A DNA stretch of 64,000 nt from JAAZLS01 sp964585925 (GCA_964585925.1 CAZPFS010000003.1:20086-84085), one strand, 5' to 3'. Positions 18,248 through 27,713 are shown, numbered from the stretch's first letter. Made by a program: numbers and translations. The notes: a model not told the origin generated them from the letters alone.

Positions 18248-18310
18248 ATTGATACCCCCTGAAAAAGTTCCCACTGCATCATTTTCGACCCTTGCTGCAC
18301 AATTACCGGA

Positions 18311-19042
18311 TCATGAACACCCGGGCGGGTGATGCTTTGATCGCTGTTTTAACTTGCGTTCCGCTTCCGGAAGACGAATATAGATCGGCAACGCCTGCTC
18401 ATAAGTCGTGGATCGGGTTTCTTCCAGTATCTGCTTCCCCCGCCAGGCTACCGGCCCCGCTCGGTTCAGGCTCAGCGGAACAAGCAACGCCTGTTTCGCC
18501 AAAACCCGGCGAATCTCTTGACCATAGGATTTCAGACCTTCTCCCAGGAATGTAACCGGCTGTTCAAACTCGGCGGCCCGGGTCAACAGCGCCTCCAGTT
18601 TCATCGCCCCCGGGGGCATTATTTCCTCCAGCCGGTAGGGATGTGCTGCCTGCCGCCGGTAAAATGCCCCGTATACCTCTTCCCGGCGGGCATCGAGAAA
18701 CGGGCAGATCAGCATCCCCGGACCGGTTACCGTTTCCGCCAGCGCTTCCAGGGTTGACACTCCCACCGCCGGAATGGAGAGGCCCTGGGCAAGTCCCCTG
18801 GCCGTGGCCACCCCGATCCGGATCCCGGTAAACGATCCCGGTCCGGCGGCAACCGCTATTCCCGTAAGTTTATCCCGTTCCACCTGGCAAAATTCCAGCA
18901 GACTGTTGATCAGGGGCATCAACTGCTCCGAGTGGGTTTTTTTAACATTTACCGTCATTTCGCCCAACAGGCTTTCCGGCCCGAGAAGGGCCGCACTACA
19001 GGCCAGGGTGGCGGTATCTATTCCCAAGATAAGCATTTTCAT
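18311..19042 (-). CDS. tsaB: tRNA threonylcarbamoyladenosine biosynthesis protein TsaB
   Basis: 243 aa. TsaB is the scaffold partner of TsaD in t6A synthesis. It shows LILGIDTATLACSAAL at the N terminus, KTHSEQLMPLI and the signature AVAAGPGSFTGIRIGVATA near residue 65. The C-terminal metal-site residues of TsaD are lacking, as expected for TsaB. The start overlaps the tsaE stop by 4 nt. Confidence 0.95.
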   Translation of the reverse strand: MKMLILGIDTATLACSAALLGPESLLGEMTVNVKKTHSEQLMPLINSLLEFCQVERDKLTGIAVAAGPGSFTGIRIGVATARGLAQGLSIPAVGVSTLEALAETVTGPGMLICPFLDARREEVYGAFYRRQAAHPYRLEEIMPPGAMKLEALLTRAAEFEQPVTFLGEGLKSYGQEIRRVLAKQALLVPLSLNRAGPVAWRGKQILEETRSTTYEQALPIYIRLPEAERKLKQRSKHHPPGCS

Positions 19043-19584
19043 ACCTCCCGGCCGTCAGGCCCGTGGGTCGGCAGATACAGCCTGCCGTTTATTTTCCAAC
19101 TGATGCCGTTCAGGACAGCCTCCACCAGCAGAGAGCCTGTTTGATCATATGGCGTAAACCGTAGCCGCCGCCCCTCGCCTTCAGCGTCAAAAAACCGCTC
19201 CAGGCTTATCTCCAGGTGAGGATTAACAACCCCCGGAAAGCGATCCGCCCATTCAATTAGGGCCACCCCCTCGCCGGGCAGGTATTCTTCAAAACCCAGA
19301 CAGTGGATTTCTTTCTCCGAAAGGCGGTAAAAGTCAAAATGATAGACCGGAAACCGGCCCGAATACATATTCATGAGTATAAAAGTAGGGCTGGTAACCT
19401 CTCGGGTTGCTCCCAGCCCCCTGATAATTCCCCTGGCTAGAGCGGTCTTGCCGGTACCCAGCTCACCATTAAGAGTAATTACCAGGGGAGAATTTACCAC
19501 TCCGCCCAAGATCTGCCCTATGTACACTGTTTCCGCCTCCTGGCGGGTAGTTAAAACCGACTGTCCATACATTTGAAAAACCAA
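19039..19584 (-). CDS. tsaE: tRNA t6A biosynthesis ATPase TsaE
   Basis: 181 aa; a P-loop ATPase that drives turnover of the TsaBD complex. It carries the Walker A GELGTGKTALARG near residue 42, the following TSPTFILMN block, and VYHFDFYRL with the ALIEWADRF motif. It is somewhat longer than the usual 150 aa because of its C-terminal tail. It is the first gene of the t6A operon, with a good promoter upstream. Confidence 0.94.
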   Translation of the reverse strand: MVFQMYGQSVLTTRQEAETVYIGQILGGVVNSPLVITLNGELGTGKTALARGIIRGLGATREVTSPTFILMNMYSGRFPVYHFDFYRLSEKEIHCLGFEEYLPGEGVALIEWADRFPGVVNPHLEISLERFFDAEGEGRRLRFTPYDQTGSLLVEAVLNGISWKINGRLYLPTHGPDGREV

Positions 19585-19610
19585 CCTTGTTTTGAAATTT
19601 TCTACGTGGT

Positions 19611-19639
19611 ATTATAGCCCTCGCCGGTTTAAAATGCAA
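19611..19639 (-). promoter_or_regulatory. Promoter of the tsaE operon
   Basis: On the minus strand, TTGCAT (19634-19639) and TATAAT (19611-19616) are 17 bp apart. The tsaE start lies about 30 bp downstream. Confidence 0.65.
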
Positions 19640-19709
19640 ATTTGAGCCCAGTTGAACCAAGCGGGGCTGCTATGGTCTTATAACTGCAAGCAAGGAAGGC
19701 CGCACCAAA

Positions 19710-20432
19710 ATGGAAACTGCCCAAAAAACCGTTTCATCCGTAACCGGGCTTGATCTGCGCTTAGGAATAATGGATGCTGTGCCCATCGTTCTCGGCTATC
19801 TGCCCCTGGGATTTGCATTTGGTGTTCTGGCCAAAGATGTTGGAATCACCGTTTTTCAGGCCACCATGATGTCTGTGCTCTGCTTCAGCGGGGCCGGCCA
19901 ATATGTCGCCATCGGTATTCTCAAGGCCGGCGGAGCGGCGGTGACCGTGATCATGGCCAACATTCTGGTCAATTCCAGGTACCTGCTATTTTCCGCCTCC
20001 ACGGTGCCCTACCTCAAAAACCGGGTCCCCCCATTTGCCGCCGCCCTGATATCCTACGGGCTGACCGATGAAACCTATGCCGTATCCATGGGGCGCTACC
20101 GGAACCACCACCCCACCTTGCCCTACCTGGCCGGGTTGAACCTGACCGCCCACCTGGGATGGATCGGCAGCACCCTGATCGGCTCCCTGGCCGGAAATTA
20201 CCTGGCGGATATCGGCGCGTGGGGATTGGGGTTTGCCCTGCCGGCAATGTATACCTGTTTGCTGGTGTTGGTGATTATCCGCAGATCCCATCTGCTGGCC
20301 GCAATTTCGGCGGCGCTGATCTGCCTGGCTACCGGTTACTTTTTTCCGGGAACCATGGACAGCCTTTCAAACATCATTATCGCCACCATTGCCGGCGCGA
20401 CCTTGGGAGTGATCTGTGATGGACCAAACTAG
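19710..20432 (+). CDS. azlC: Branched-chain amino acid exporter, AzlC family large subunit
   Basis: 240 aa with several membrane helices. It has the AzlC opening block PIVLGYLPLGFAFGVLAKD and the Q(Y/F)V-type FSGAGQYVAIGIL segment. AzlC works with the small AzlD subunit as an amino-acid exporter. The ATG follows AAGGAAGG, and the 3' end overlaps azlD by 14 nt. Confidence 0.92.
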   Translation: METAQKTVSSVTGLDLRLGIMDAVPIVLGYLPLGFAFGVLAKDVGITVFQATMMSVLCFSGAGQYVAIGILKAGGAAVTVIMANILVNSRYLLFSASTVPYLKNRVPPFAAALISYGLTDETYAVSMGRYRNHHPTLPYLAGLNLTAHLGWIGSTLIGSLAGNYLADIGAWGLGFALPAMYTCLLVLVIIRRSHLLAAISAALICLATGYFFPGTMDSLSNIIIATIAGATLGVICDGPN

Positions 20433-20754
20433 TTTCTGGTTGATGATGATCGGTATCTCCGCGGCCAGTTTATTGCCGCGAATCCTGCCGGTGGCCTTGC
20501 TCTCCCGCCGGGAATTTCCGGCGCCAATCAGGAAATGGCTGTCATTTGTGGCCCCCTCTGTTCTGGGGGCCCTCACCGCGCTGAGCGTCTTCGCACCCGA
20601 CGGCCAAATCGATCTGCACCCAGGCAACCTGTACATCTGGGCTTTCGTGCCCTCTTTGATTATTGCCCTAAGAACACGGAATTTATTTTACACCCTCCTG
20701 GCAGGGATAGCCGCCCTGGCCATCCTCAGCCGACTGATCTATGGTGTGAGGTAG
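20419..20754 (+). CDS. azlD: AzlD family membrane protein (exporter small subunit)
   Basis: 111 aa with three or four hydrophobic segments and the AzlD motifs SLLPRILPVALL and FVAPSVLGALTAL. The ATG at 20419 (or a GTG at 20416) lies inside the azlC coding end and has GGGAG upstream. It completes the AzlCD transporter. Confidence 0.92.
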   Translation: MDQTSFWLMMIGISAASLLPRILPVALLSRREFPAPIRKWLSFVAPSVLGALTALSVFAPDGQIDLHPGNLYIWAFVPSLIIALRTRNLFYTLLAGIAALAILSRLIYGVR

Positions 20755-20788
20755 GTAAGGGGGCGGACCGGGGCGTCCGCTCCTACCT
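20751..20788. repeat. REP-like hairpin between azlD and the ABC-F gene
   Basis: GCGGAC (20763-20768), CGGGGC, GTCCGC (20775-20780) forms a stem that extends through GGTAGG and CCTACC at its base. It shares the GGGCGGAC/GTCCGC arms with the hairpin after purF at 692-713. It sits between convergent stops and may act as a bidirectional terminator. Confidence 0.6.
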
Positions 20789-20802
20789 GTTTCCGCCTTC
20801 TT

Positions 20803-22749
20803 TTATTGATGCCCATCCGCCGGCGCCGATAGGGCCTCCAGTTCCATGCTGATCCGTTCCCACTGCTTGAGCAGTTCGCCGGCCCCGGCCTGTTCGGCGC
20901 GAAGTTTTTCATGGAGTTGTTTCACCTTGGCATAATCACTGTAAATGTGGGGATCGGCGAGTTCGAGCTCCAGGGAGGCAATTTCCTGCTCAACCGCCTG
21001 GATAGCTTCCTCCACCTCCTGTTGCCGCTGTTCAAGTAGGCGCGCCTGTCTCCTATGAGCTGAAGGTTCGGCAGGAATTTTTTTGTTTGCCCGGGGTGCG
21101 GGCAGCCGCGCGGTTTTTCGCCCGGTTGTATCCTGCTCCCGGCCTGGCCCGCCGCGCTCCATATATTCTCGAAAACTGCCGTTATATATGGTCAGCCTCC
21201 CCTCAGCCAATTCAAACACCCGGTTGACCAGAGTGTTTAAAAAATAACGGTCATGGGAGACCAGCACCAGCGTTCCGGGATAATCCCGCAGCATTTGTTC
21301 CAGCTCCTCCAGGGAAATCAAATCCAGATGGCTGGTCGGTTCGTCAAGCAGCAGGCAATTGTTTTCAATCAATTCCAGCCGGGCCAGAGCAAGTCTGCAT
21401 TTTTCTCCGCCGCTTAATTGACTGATCCGTTTATACACCTGTTCACCTGTAAATAAATAGCGGGCCAGGTAACTGCGGGCTTCTGAAATGCCCAGATCGG
21501 TTGCAGAAATGATTTCATCGAGAAGCGTATTTTGGGGGTTCAGCTTTTCCTGCTCCTGGGAAAAATAGGCCACTTTTACCGAAGGGCCTGCTTTGATGCT
21601 TCCGGTTCCAGGTTTCTCCTCTCCGGTGATCAACTTCAGTATGGTGGTCTTGCCCGCACCGTTGGGTCCTACCAGCGCCACCCGGTCACCCCAGTGGATC
21701 TGAAAATCAATATTCTCAAAGAGGGGCCGGCCTCCAAATCCCTTGCCGACACCCCGGAATTCAATGACCTGCCGGCCGCTCCTTCCCTGGAAATTAAAAC
21801 CCGGGTGGAAGGCCGTCCTTTGTTCGGGCTGCTCGATCAGCTCCATCTTTTGCAGGCGTTTTTGCCGGCTGGCCGCCTGCCTCTTGGTACGCTCATCGAT
21901 CTTGGCCTCCCGGATAAATTTTTCTTCCTTCTGTATAACTGCCTGCTGGTTGATATAGGCCCGGGCCTGGGTCAATTTCTCTTGTTCCCGCCGGTCCTGA
22001 AAATAACTGTAGTTGCCGGGGTAGCTTTTTACTGAGCCCCGGTCCAGGAACAATATTTTTCCCGCCACCCGATCCAGAAAGAAACGATCATGGGTAACAA
22101 CAATCAGCGACTTCGGCCAGTCGGACAAGTATTTTTCCAGCCATTCCAGCCCCTGCCGGTCGAGGTAGTTGGTGGGTTCATCCAGCAGCAGCAGATCCGG
22201 ATCCCTGAGGAGCAGCGCCGCCAGCCAAGCCCTGGTTTTTTCCCCGCCGCTAAACCGGCCAAGCTCCCGATTCAAATCAAGCCGGCTGAAGCCAAGCCCC
22301 CCGGCCACAGACTGAAGCCTGCTCTCCAGCTCGTACCCGCCCTGCTGCTGGAACTGCCCCGCTATTTCGCCATAACGCTGCAATAATTTTTCCAGCCGGG
22401 AAGCCTCACCGGAAGGACAGCCGGATATTTCTCTTTCCAAACAGTTGATCTCCTGCGCCAACCCCCGCAGCGGTTGTTGGGCCTGTTCCAGATGATGACG
22501 CAGGGTCTGTCCCTCCAATACCGGAGGTTTTTGGGGCAGGTAACCGACAACGGTTTGTTTGGATAAATATATTTCTCCCCGGTCAAGCTGAAGTTCACCG
22601 GCGATCGCTTTCAACAGAGTGGTTTTGCCTGATCCGTTGGAGCCGATCAGGCCTGCTTTCTCTCCGGGCTGTATCTGGAAAGAAACGCCGGTCAGCACCG
22701 GCCGGTCCGCAAATGATTTGTATAACTCGGAAACAGATAATACCGTCAC
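20803..22749 (-). CDS. ABC-F family ATP-binding protein
   Basis: About 648 aa from a GTG at 22749 with GGGG upstream. Two ABC cassettes lie in tandem with no membrane segments: Walker A GSNGSGKTTLL near residue 40 and GPNGAGKTTIL near 355, signature FSGGEKTRA and LSGGEKCRL, and Walker B LLLDEPTNYLD and LLLDEPTSHLD. A linker follows the first cassette, and a Lys/Gln/Glu-rich coiled-coil tail covers the last 100 residues. ABC-F proteins act on the ribosome (translation factors or antibiotic protection). It most resembles the Uup/YdiF/YkpA types, and the exact subfamily is not settled. Confidence 0.92.
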   Translation of the reverse strand: MTVLSVSELYKSFADRPVLTGVSFQIQPGEKAGLIGSNGSGKTTLLKAIAGELQLDRGEIYLSKQTVVGYLPQKPPVLEGQTLRHHLEQAQQPLRGLAQEINCLEREISGCPSGEASRLEKLLQRYGEIAGQFQQQGGYELESRLQSVAGGLGFSRLDLNRELGRFSGGEKTRAWLAALLLRDPDLLLLDEPTNYLDRQGLEWLEKYLSDWPKSLIVVTHDRFFLDRVAGKILFLDRGSVKSYPGNYSYFQDRREQEKLTQARAYINQQAVIQKEEKFIREAKIDERTKRQAASRQKRLQKMELIEQPEQRTAFHPGFNFQGRSGRQVIEFRGVGKGFGGRPLFENIDFQIHWGDRVALVGPNGAGKTTILKLITGEEKPGTGSIKAGPSVKVAYFSQEQEKLNPQNTLLDEIISATDLGISEARSYLARYLFTGEQVYKRISQLSGGEKCRLALARLELIENNCLLLDEPTSHLDLISLEELEQMLRDYPGTLVLVSHDRYFLNTLVNRVFELAEGRLTIYNGSFREYMERGGPGREQDTTGRKTARLPAPRANKKIPAEPSAHRRQARLLEQRQQEVEEAIQAVEQEIASLELELADPHIYSDYAKVKQLHEKLRAEQAGAGELLKQWERISMELEALSAPADGHQ

Positions 22750-22841
22750 TTCTTGCCCCTTTCCGGGTCGGCTGCACTGCAACAGCAAAGCCGGTATATG
22801 TCATTTCTTCAATATTATACACTATCCAATAAAAGTACTGC

Positions 22842-22870
22842 TTGACATCTGAAAGCCGGCCCGGTAATAT
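22842..22870 (+). promoter_or_regulatory. Consensus promoter of the TetR-SDR operon
   Basis: A perfect -35 TTGACA (22842-22847) and a near-perfect -10 TAATAT (22865-22870) are 17 bp apart. Confidence 0.88.
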
Positions 22871-22884
22871 GAAACAGGATAGCA

Positions 22885-22900
22885 TACCAACCGGTCGGTA
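22885..22900 (+). promoter_or_regulatory. Palindromic operator for the adjacent TetR regulator
   Basis: TACCAACCGGTCGGTA is a 16-bp palindrome with one mismatched base pair, centred on ACCGGT. It lies 14 bp after the -10 and just before the tetR start. The form resembles known TetR-family operators (ACCGACCGGTCGGT-type), so autorepression is likely. Confidence 0.8.
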
Positions 22901-22916
22901 CAGGAAGGGGAAATCA

Positions 22917-23516
22917 ATGATGAGCAACGGGGGATCGGGCGAAGAAACCCGCACCCGGATATTGAAATCGGCAGGCCTTTGTTTTGCCCGGGTGGGCTAT
23001 GACCGGACGGGCGTGGCTGAGATTTGCCGGCAGGCCAAGGTGAGCAAGGGCTCGTTTTATTATCATTTTGAAAGCAAAAGATCAGTATTGATGAGTCTGC
23101 TGGAGGTCTGGCTGACCCAGCTGGAGAGGGGATTGGCCCGGGCCGCAGAAGATTCCCGAGGCGCCCCGGAATCATTGCTGAAGATGAGCGGGGTGATCAA
23201 ATGGCTGATCCAGCCCGAGTACAAACAGGCGCCTATATTTTTGGAGCTCTGGTCACAGGCCAGCCGGGATGAAGAGGTAAGAAAGCAAACCATCGCCACC
23301 TACTCAAAATACCGGCAACTCTTTGCCGCCCTGATCAGCCGGGGAAACGATGAGGGCTCCCTGGCCGGTATTGATCCGGTTTCCGGTGCCCAGGTGATTC
23401 TATCCCTGGCCAGCGGGATCTTTTTACAGAGCCTGCTGGACCCGGAAGGGGCCGATTGGGAGAAGGTGGCGGAGGACAGTATTCTAATCATACTAGAGGG
23501 ATTGAAAAGGAGGTAA
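22917..23516 (+). CDS. TetR/AcrR family transcriptional regulator
   Basis: About 199 aa from the ATG at 22917 (AGGAAGGGG upstream); the frame extends further upstream but crosses the promoter and operator. The N-terminal HTH is clear (ILKSAGLCFARVGYDRTGVAEI followed by AKVSKGSFYYHFESK, read in parts). The C-terminal ligand domain is not assignable. It is followed after 4 bp by the SDR gene, which it probably controls along with itself. Confidence 0.92.
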   Translation: MMSNGGSGEETRTRILKSAGLCFARVGYDRTGVAEICRQAKVSKGSFYYHFESKRSVLMSLLEVWLTQLERGLARAAEDSRGAPESLLKMSGVIKWLIQPEYKQAPIFLELWSQASRDEEVRKQTIATYSKYRQLFAALISRGNDEGSLAGIDPVSGAQVILSLASGIFLQSLLDPEGADWEKVAEDSILIILEGLKRR

Positions 23517-23520
23517 TCTC

Positions 23521-24561
23521 ATGGTGTTGGTTACCGGCTCTGCCGGACATATCGGCAATGTATTGATTCGCAAATTGTTACAGCAAGGGGAGCAGGTCAG
23601 GGCGCTGGTTCTTCCCGGAGAAAACACCGATTCACTGCAGGGCCTCCATGTTAAGATGACCGTGGGAAATGTGCTGGATCCGGCCTCATTGCGCCGGGCC
23701 ATGCAGGGTATTGATACGGTATACCATCTGGCAGGAATCATTTCCATTGTCCCCGGAGATGAACAGATCATGAGGAAAGTAAATGTGGAAGGGGCAAAAA
23801 ACGTGGCCGAAGCCGCGCTGGCCTGCGGGGTCAAAAAGATGATCCATGTCAGCTCAATTCACGCCCTGAGAAGAGAACCTTCTGGGACAGTGGTGGATGA
23901 AAGCACTCCCTTTGACCCGCACAGCCCGGCCGGGGGCTATGACCAGACCAAAGCCGAAGGGACGCTGGCCGTATTGTCGGTGGCGAAAAGGGGCTTGAAA
24001 GTGGTGGTCCTTTGCCCCACCGGAGTGATCGGACCCTATGATTTTAGGTCCTCCGAACTGGGACAGCTGGTGTTGAATTTTTCCCGGCGCCGGTTGCATT
24101 TCTTAATCAACGGCGCCTTTGATTTTGTCGATGTGCGGGACGTAGCCCGGGGACTGATCCAGGCGGCCTCACGGGGGAAGCCCGGGGAAACCTACATTCT
24201 TTCCGGGACACGCCTGAGCCTGGTTGAACTGCGAAAAGTGGTGCAGGCCTCCGCCGGAATTTGCTCTCCCCTGACAATGGTGCCCTTTAAAACAGCTTTG
24301 TTTTTTTCCCGGTTTACCCAACACCTGTACCGGCTGTTCGATTCAACTCCCCAGTACACCACCTATTCCCTGCAAACGGTGATCGATAACAGCTGTTTCA
24401 GCCATGAAAAAGCCTCCCGGGAGCTGGGTTACCGAACCCGGCCGATCGACGATACGGTTAAGGATTTTTTAAAGTGGCACCAGTCCTTTTTTTTGGAACG
24501 CCCTCTGACCGGGCAGCACAAAACCAGGCGCCGTTGGCAAAATTTAAAGGAACCCAATTAG
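23521..24561 (+). CDS. NAD(P)-dependent extended SDR (dihydroflavonol reductase/epimerase-like)
   Basis: 346 aa with VLVTGSAGHIGNVLI at the N terminus (GxxGxxG), VYHLAGIISIV near 75, HVSSIHALRRE near 118 and the catalytic YDQTKAEGTL near 140. It belongs with the NAD-dependent epimerase/dehydratase proteins related to dihydroflavonol-4-reductase and 3-beta-HSD. The substrate is unknown. The ATG has AAGGAGG, and the gene forms a two-gene operon with tetR. Confidence 0.85.
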   Translation: MVLVTGSAGHIGNVLIRKLLQQGEQVRALVLPGENTDSLQGLHVKMTVGNVLDPASLRRAMQGIDTVYHLAGIISIVPGDEQIMRKVNVEGAKNVAEAALACGVKKMIHVSSIHALRREPSGTVVDESTPFDPHSPAGGYDQTKAEGTLAVLSVAKRGLKVVVLCPTGVIGPYDFRSSELGQLVLNFSRRRLHFLINGAFDFVDVRDVARGLIQAASRGKPGETYILSGTRLSLVELRKVVQASAGICSPLTMVPFKTALFFSRFTQHLYRLFDSTPQYTTYSLQTVIDNSCFSHEKASRELGYRTRPIDDTVKDFLKWHQSFFLERPLTGQHKTRRRWQNLKEPN

Positions 24562-24582
24562 GATCAAAAGCATACTTTTAGA

Positions 24583-25995
24583 TTAACGATATTTGCTCAT
24601 AATATCCCTATTCAGAGTCACCGGCGGCAGGTAATTTTCGGGTAACAGGCACTTGTATGTAGCCCCGTTAAGCCTTTCTTTGAATTCTTTTATTGCTTTA
24701 TCTACCAGGTCCTGCTTGATAAACAACTCTGCTGCAGTGGATGAAAGAAGTTTGGAGGCCACATCCATGGATTTTTTCCCAATAGAAGATTCACTGCAAC
24801 TTGCGACCCCCCAATTATGCCACCCTGAATTTTGAGGAGCCATGGCAATCCAGGCAGTGGCATAGGGGGCATTCCAGCTATATTCGGAAGTGTCACAAAC
24901 TCCGGTATAACCCCCTCCAAAAGGGGCAATTTTAGTTGCCAGTCCTGTTTCGGGTACTCCCATTTGACGTTGAATTTTTCCGGCTATTTCTTGTTCTTCA
25001 TTTGTAAATTGCGGTGGCCCGATTTCCTGGAAATTTTTGTGAAGCACCTCCGCCAAAGTGCGGCTGGGAATTTTATGATGGGTAGCGGTAATTATTTCTA
25101 CCTTGAGTCGGGTTTCGGTAGCCAACGCAGCCCCCTTGGCGCAATTGGTTACCCGTTTCATGGCGTTTTCCGCTTCTTCGGTAGTTACAAATCGTCCAAT
25201 ATACCATGCGGTAGCCCTGTCCGGGACAACACTTGGAAATTCAGGACCCGTATCACTGAAGGTATAATTGATCGAATTGGCAGCATCGGGGGGGCAACCG
25301 GGATAAATATGCTCCCGAAGCATTTCCACGGCATGGCCCTGCAGTATGGCTGCATCCAAAGCGCTTCTCCCATGCCAAGGCGAATTGCCATGGGAGGTTT
25401 TGCCCTTAAAATGATATTTTATACTAAAATAGGCACAGCAGCTGTCAAAGTCAGCCCTGTTATAACAAAAAGGATGCCAATCCAGAAAAGCATCAACATC
25501 ATTGAAATAACCCGCTCTCCCCAGGAAAGGTTTTCCAATACAAAGCTCCTCCGCCGGACATCCAAAGAGCTTAATCGTGCCGGACAACGCAAATTTATCC
25601 AACGCCTTTTTTATGGCGATACCAGCCTTAACTGCCGCTGCCCCCAGTAAATTATGTCCGCATCCATGCCCGGGTGCGCCTGCAGTGATCGGCTTTTTCT
25701 TCGTCGACCCGGCCCTCTGGGAAAGGCCGGGTAATGCGTCATATTCAACATTTAATCCAATAACCGGTCTTCCATTGCCATAAGCGGCCACAAAAGCCGT
25801 GGGCATGCCCGCCGCTGCTTCTTCTACCTTGAACCCCTTAAGTTTAAGTAAATTTATATAAATTTTGGAGGAAGCAAATTCCTGCATTGCCAATTCGGCG
25901 CTTTCCCAAACCCGTGACGACGCATTGTAGTATTCATTTTTATTTTTCTCATTCCATTCGAGAATAAAGCTTTTAATTTGCTTTAATTTATCCAT
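24583..25995 (-). CDS. M20 family amidohydrolase (AbgB-like)
   Basis: 470 aa. The di-metal M20 peptidase motifs are visible: NVEYDALPGL near 82, GHGCGHNLLGAAAV near 112 with His ligands, and CPAEELCIGKP near 148. The arrangement matches AbgB, the p-aminobenzoyl-glutamate amidase subunit, and related N-acyl-amino-acid or indole-acetyl-amino-acid hydrolases. It is the last gene of the minus-strand block that begins at 36642 and includes a LIV-type transporter. The likely task is to release an amino acid from an imported amide, but the substrate is not known. Confidence 0.85.
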   Translation of the reverse strand: MDKLKQIKSFILEWNEKNKNEYYNASSRVWESAELAMQEFASSKIYINLLKLKGFKVEEAAAGMPTAFVAAYGNGRPVIGLNVEYDALPGLSQRAGSTKKKPITAGAPGHGCGHNLLGAAAVKAGIAIKKALDKFALSGTIKLFGCPAEELCIGKPFLGRAGYFNDVDAFLDWHPFCYNRADFDSCCAYFSIKYHFKGKTSHGNSPWHGRSALDAAILQGHAVEMLREHIYPGCPPDAANSINYTFSDTGPEFPSVVPDRATAWYIGRFVTTEEAENAMKRVTNCAKGAALATETRLKVEIITATHHKIPSRTLAEVLHKNFQEIGPPQFTNEEQEIAGKIQRQMGVPETGLATKIAPFGGGYTGVCDTSEYSWNAPYATAWIAMAPQNSGWHNWGVASCSESSIGKKSMDVASKLLSSTAAELFIKQDLVDKAIKEFKERLNGATYKCLLPENYLPPVTLNRDIMSKYR

Positions 25996-26060
25996 TTATA
26001 TCCTTCCAATCTAACGCTTGGGAACATTAATATCCTGGTAAAACTGCTCCGTGTCCCAGA

Positions 26061-27599
26061 TTAATCTCCCGAGTTATACATATAAACCGGAATGCTGGGA
26101 TCCGCGGCCTGAGTTCTGTGCCTGACAAAGTAAGGCGCCAGGTTAAAAATCAAATTTCTGTATTCTTTTTCATCAGGGGTAAGGCTCCTTGATGCTTTTT
26201 CCGCAAGAACCCCTTCCAGTTCCGCCTCATCAATATCTGCATGCCGGCCGGCGGAAACTACTACCTTACCATTAACAATAACCGTGTCAACACATTGGGC
26301 TGTAGCGCGATAGTTCAGTAGTTCAACAGGGTCGTCGGCAAAAGCGGCATGGCAACCGCAAACGCGCTTGTGATCCAGCAAAATCATATCGGCACATCGC
26401 CCAGGCTCAAGCGCGCCGACAGCCGAACCAAGACCAACTACGGAGGCACCGTCGGTGGTGACCATTTTAAAACATTGCGTGCTTGAAAGGGGCTTCAAAT
26501 TCGGCAATGGAGGCCGGTGCAGGTTTCTGGCCAAGCGCATTTCCATGAATATGTCCTCATTATCGTTGATTGTTGTGCCATCCATGCCCAGGGCCACTAC
26601 AATACCCCGTTCCAACATAGACAAGACGGGAGCAATACCGCTTCTTAAACGCAAATTGGCGCTCGGACAATGAACAATAGACGCACCTGTTTCGGCAATG
26701 ACATCCAAATCGGTTTCATTCAACCACACGCCGTGAGCAAAGGAGCTTTTTGAATTGAGAATACCCACTTTTTGCAATCTCCTGAGCAGCCCTTCAGGAT
26801 AAGCCGTTTTTGCATATCGACGATGCTCAAGACTTTCCTGCAGATGCATATGCAGGCAGATGCCCAGCTCTTTTTGGAGCAGCGCCATCTTCTCCATAAG
26901 TTCATCACTGCAGTTAAAGGGAATAAGACTTCCCAGAGCTAATGTAACCAGGTCATTTTCTTTGTTCAGCTGATCATATGTGTCGCGGGCAACGGCAAAA
27001 TAATCTTCTTGCGGAATAAGTGAGTAGCGCCCCAGGGCCGAATAGGCTTTTTCTTTTAAATCGGAAGGCAAACTTTCAAAAAAATTAGCGTCATCCGACG
27101 GATCCATGGTTAACCCTATTCTGCCCCTGTCCTGCATTTCCATAGCGAATACTACCCGAATCCCCGCATCTTTATAAGCTCGAATTGTGGTATTGATATC
27201 CTCAATATATTCCTTAAGCCCGGCATTGCGGCGGGTGTGTCGCCGGTGCGAGTGCAATACTGTAGTGACCCCCGTGCGTAAAAGCCGGAGAGCTGAATAC
27301 AGAGTATCATAGTAAATATCGGTAGTTCTTTCGGCACGCAGGGCAAATATAAAATTTTCTAAAACGTCGTCGGTTGTGCCCAATTGAAACGTACTTAACC
27401 CCCGTCCATGATGATGAGAGTTAACCAACCCCGGGGACACAATAAACTCAGAACCGCCGATGGTTTTTTCTTCCGGATACTCTTTCTTCAGATCATCATA
27501 TAATCCTATTTTATCGATTTTTCCACCCTTTACTAATATGCCGGCGTCTCGCCAAACTTTTTCCGGAGTGATTACATATCCTCCTGTTACGATCACCAC
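26061..27599 (-). CDS. Amidohydrolase superfamily deaminase/hydrolase (ATZ/TRZ, cytosine-deaminase-like)
   Basis: About 512 aa from a GTG at 27599 that follows GGGAGG; the frame extends upstream to 27698, but that extension does not look like the family. Metal ligands appear as VNSHHHGRG near 65, HMHLQES near 245, FAHGVWL near 275 and the Asp in GMDGTT near 325. The HCPSANLRLRSG segment is typical of the ATZ/TRZ and 8-oxoguanine or guanine deaminase group. The substrate is unassigned; a cyclic or linear C-N compound fits. It lies between livF and the M20 gene. Confidence 0.85.
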   Translation of the reverse strand: MVIVTGGYVITPEKVWRDAGILVKGGKIDKIGLYDDLKKEYPEEKTIGGSEFIVSPGLVNSHHHGRGLSTFQLGTTDDVLENFIFALRAERTTDIYYDTLYSALRLLRTGVTTVLHSHRRHTRRNAGLKEYIEDINTTIRAYKDAGIRVVFAMEMQDRGRIGLTMDPSDDANFFESLPSDLKEKAYSALGRYSLIPQEDYFAVARDTYDQLNKENDLVTLALGSLIPFNCSDELMEKMALLQKELGICLHMHLQESLEHRRYAKTAYPEGLLRRLQKVGILNSKSSFAHGVWLNETDLDVIAETGASIVHCPSANLRLRSGIAPVLSMLERGIVVALGMDGTTINDNEDIFMEMRLARNLHRPPLPNLKPLSSTQCFKMVTTDGASVVGLGSAVGALEPGRCADMILLDHKRVCGCHAAFADDPVELLNYRATAQCVDTVIVNGKVVVSAGRHADIDEAELEGVLAEKASRSLTPDEKEYRNLIFNLAPYFVRHRTQAADPSIPVYMYNSGD

Positions 27600-27713
27600 A
27601 ATCCCTCCCAATGGTTGGTTGTTATCATAAACTGTTATCTTGTAGGGGTATTTTTTTACCGGATGCGCAGCGGTCCCGGTGCAGTATCCATCAACCATCT
27701 ATCTGGAATTTAC

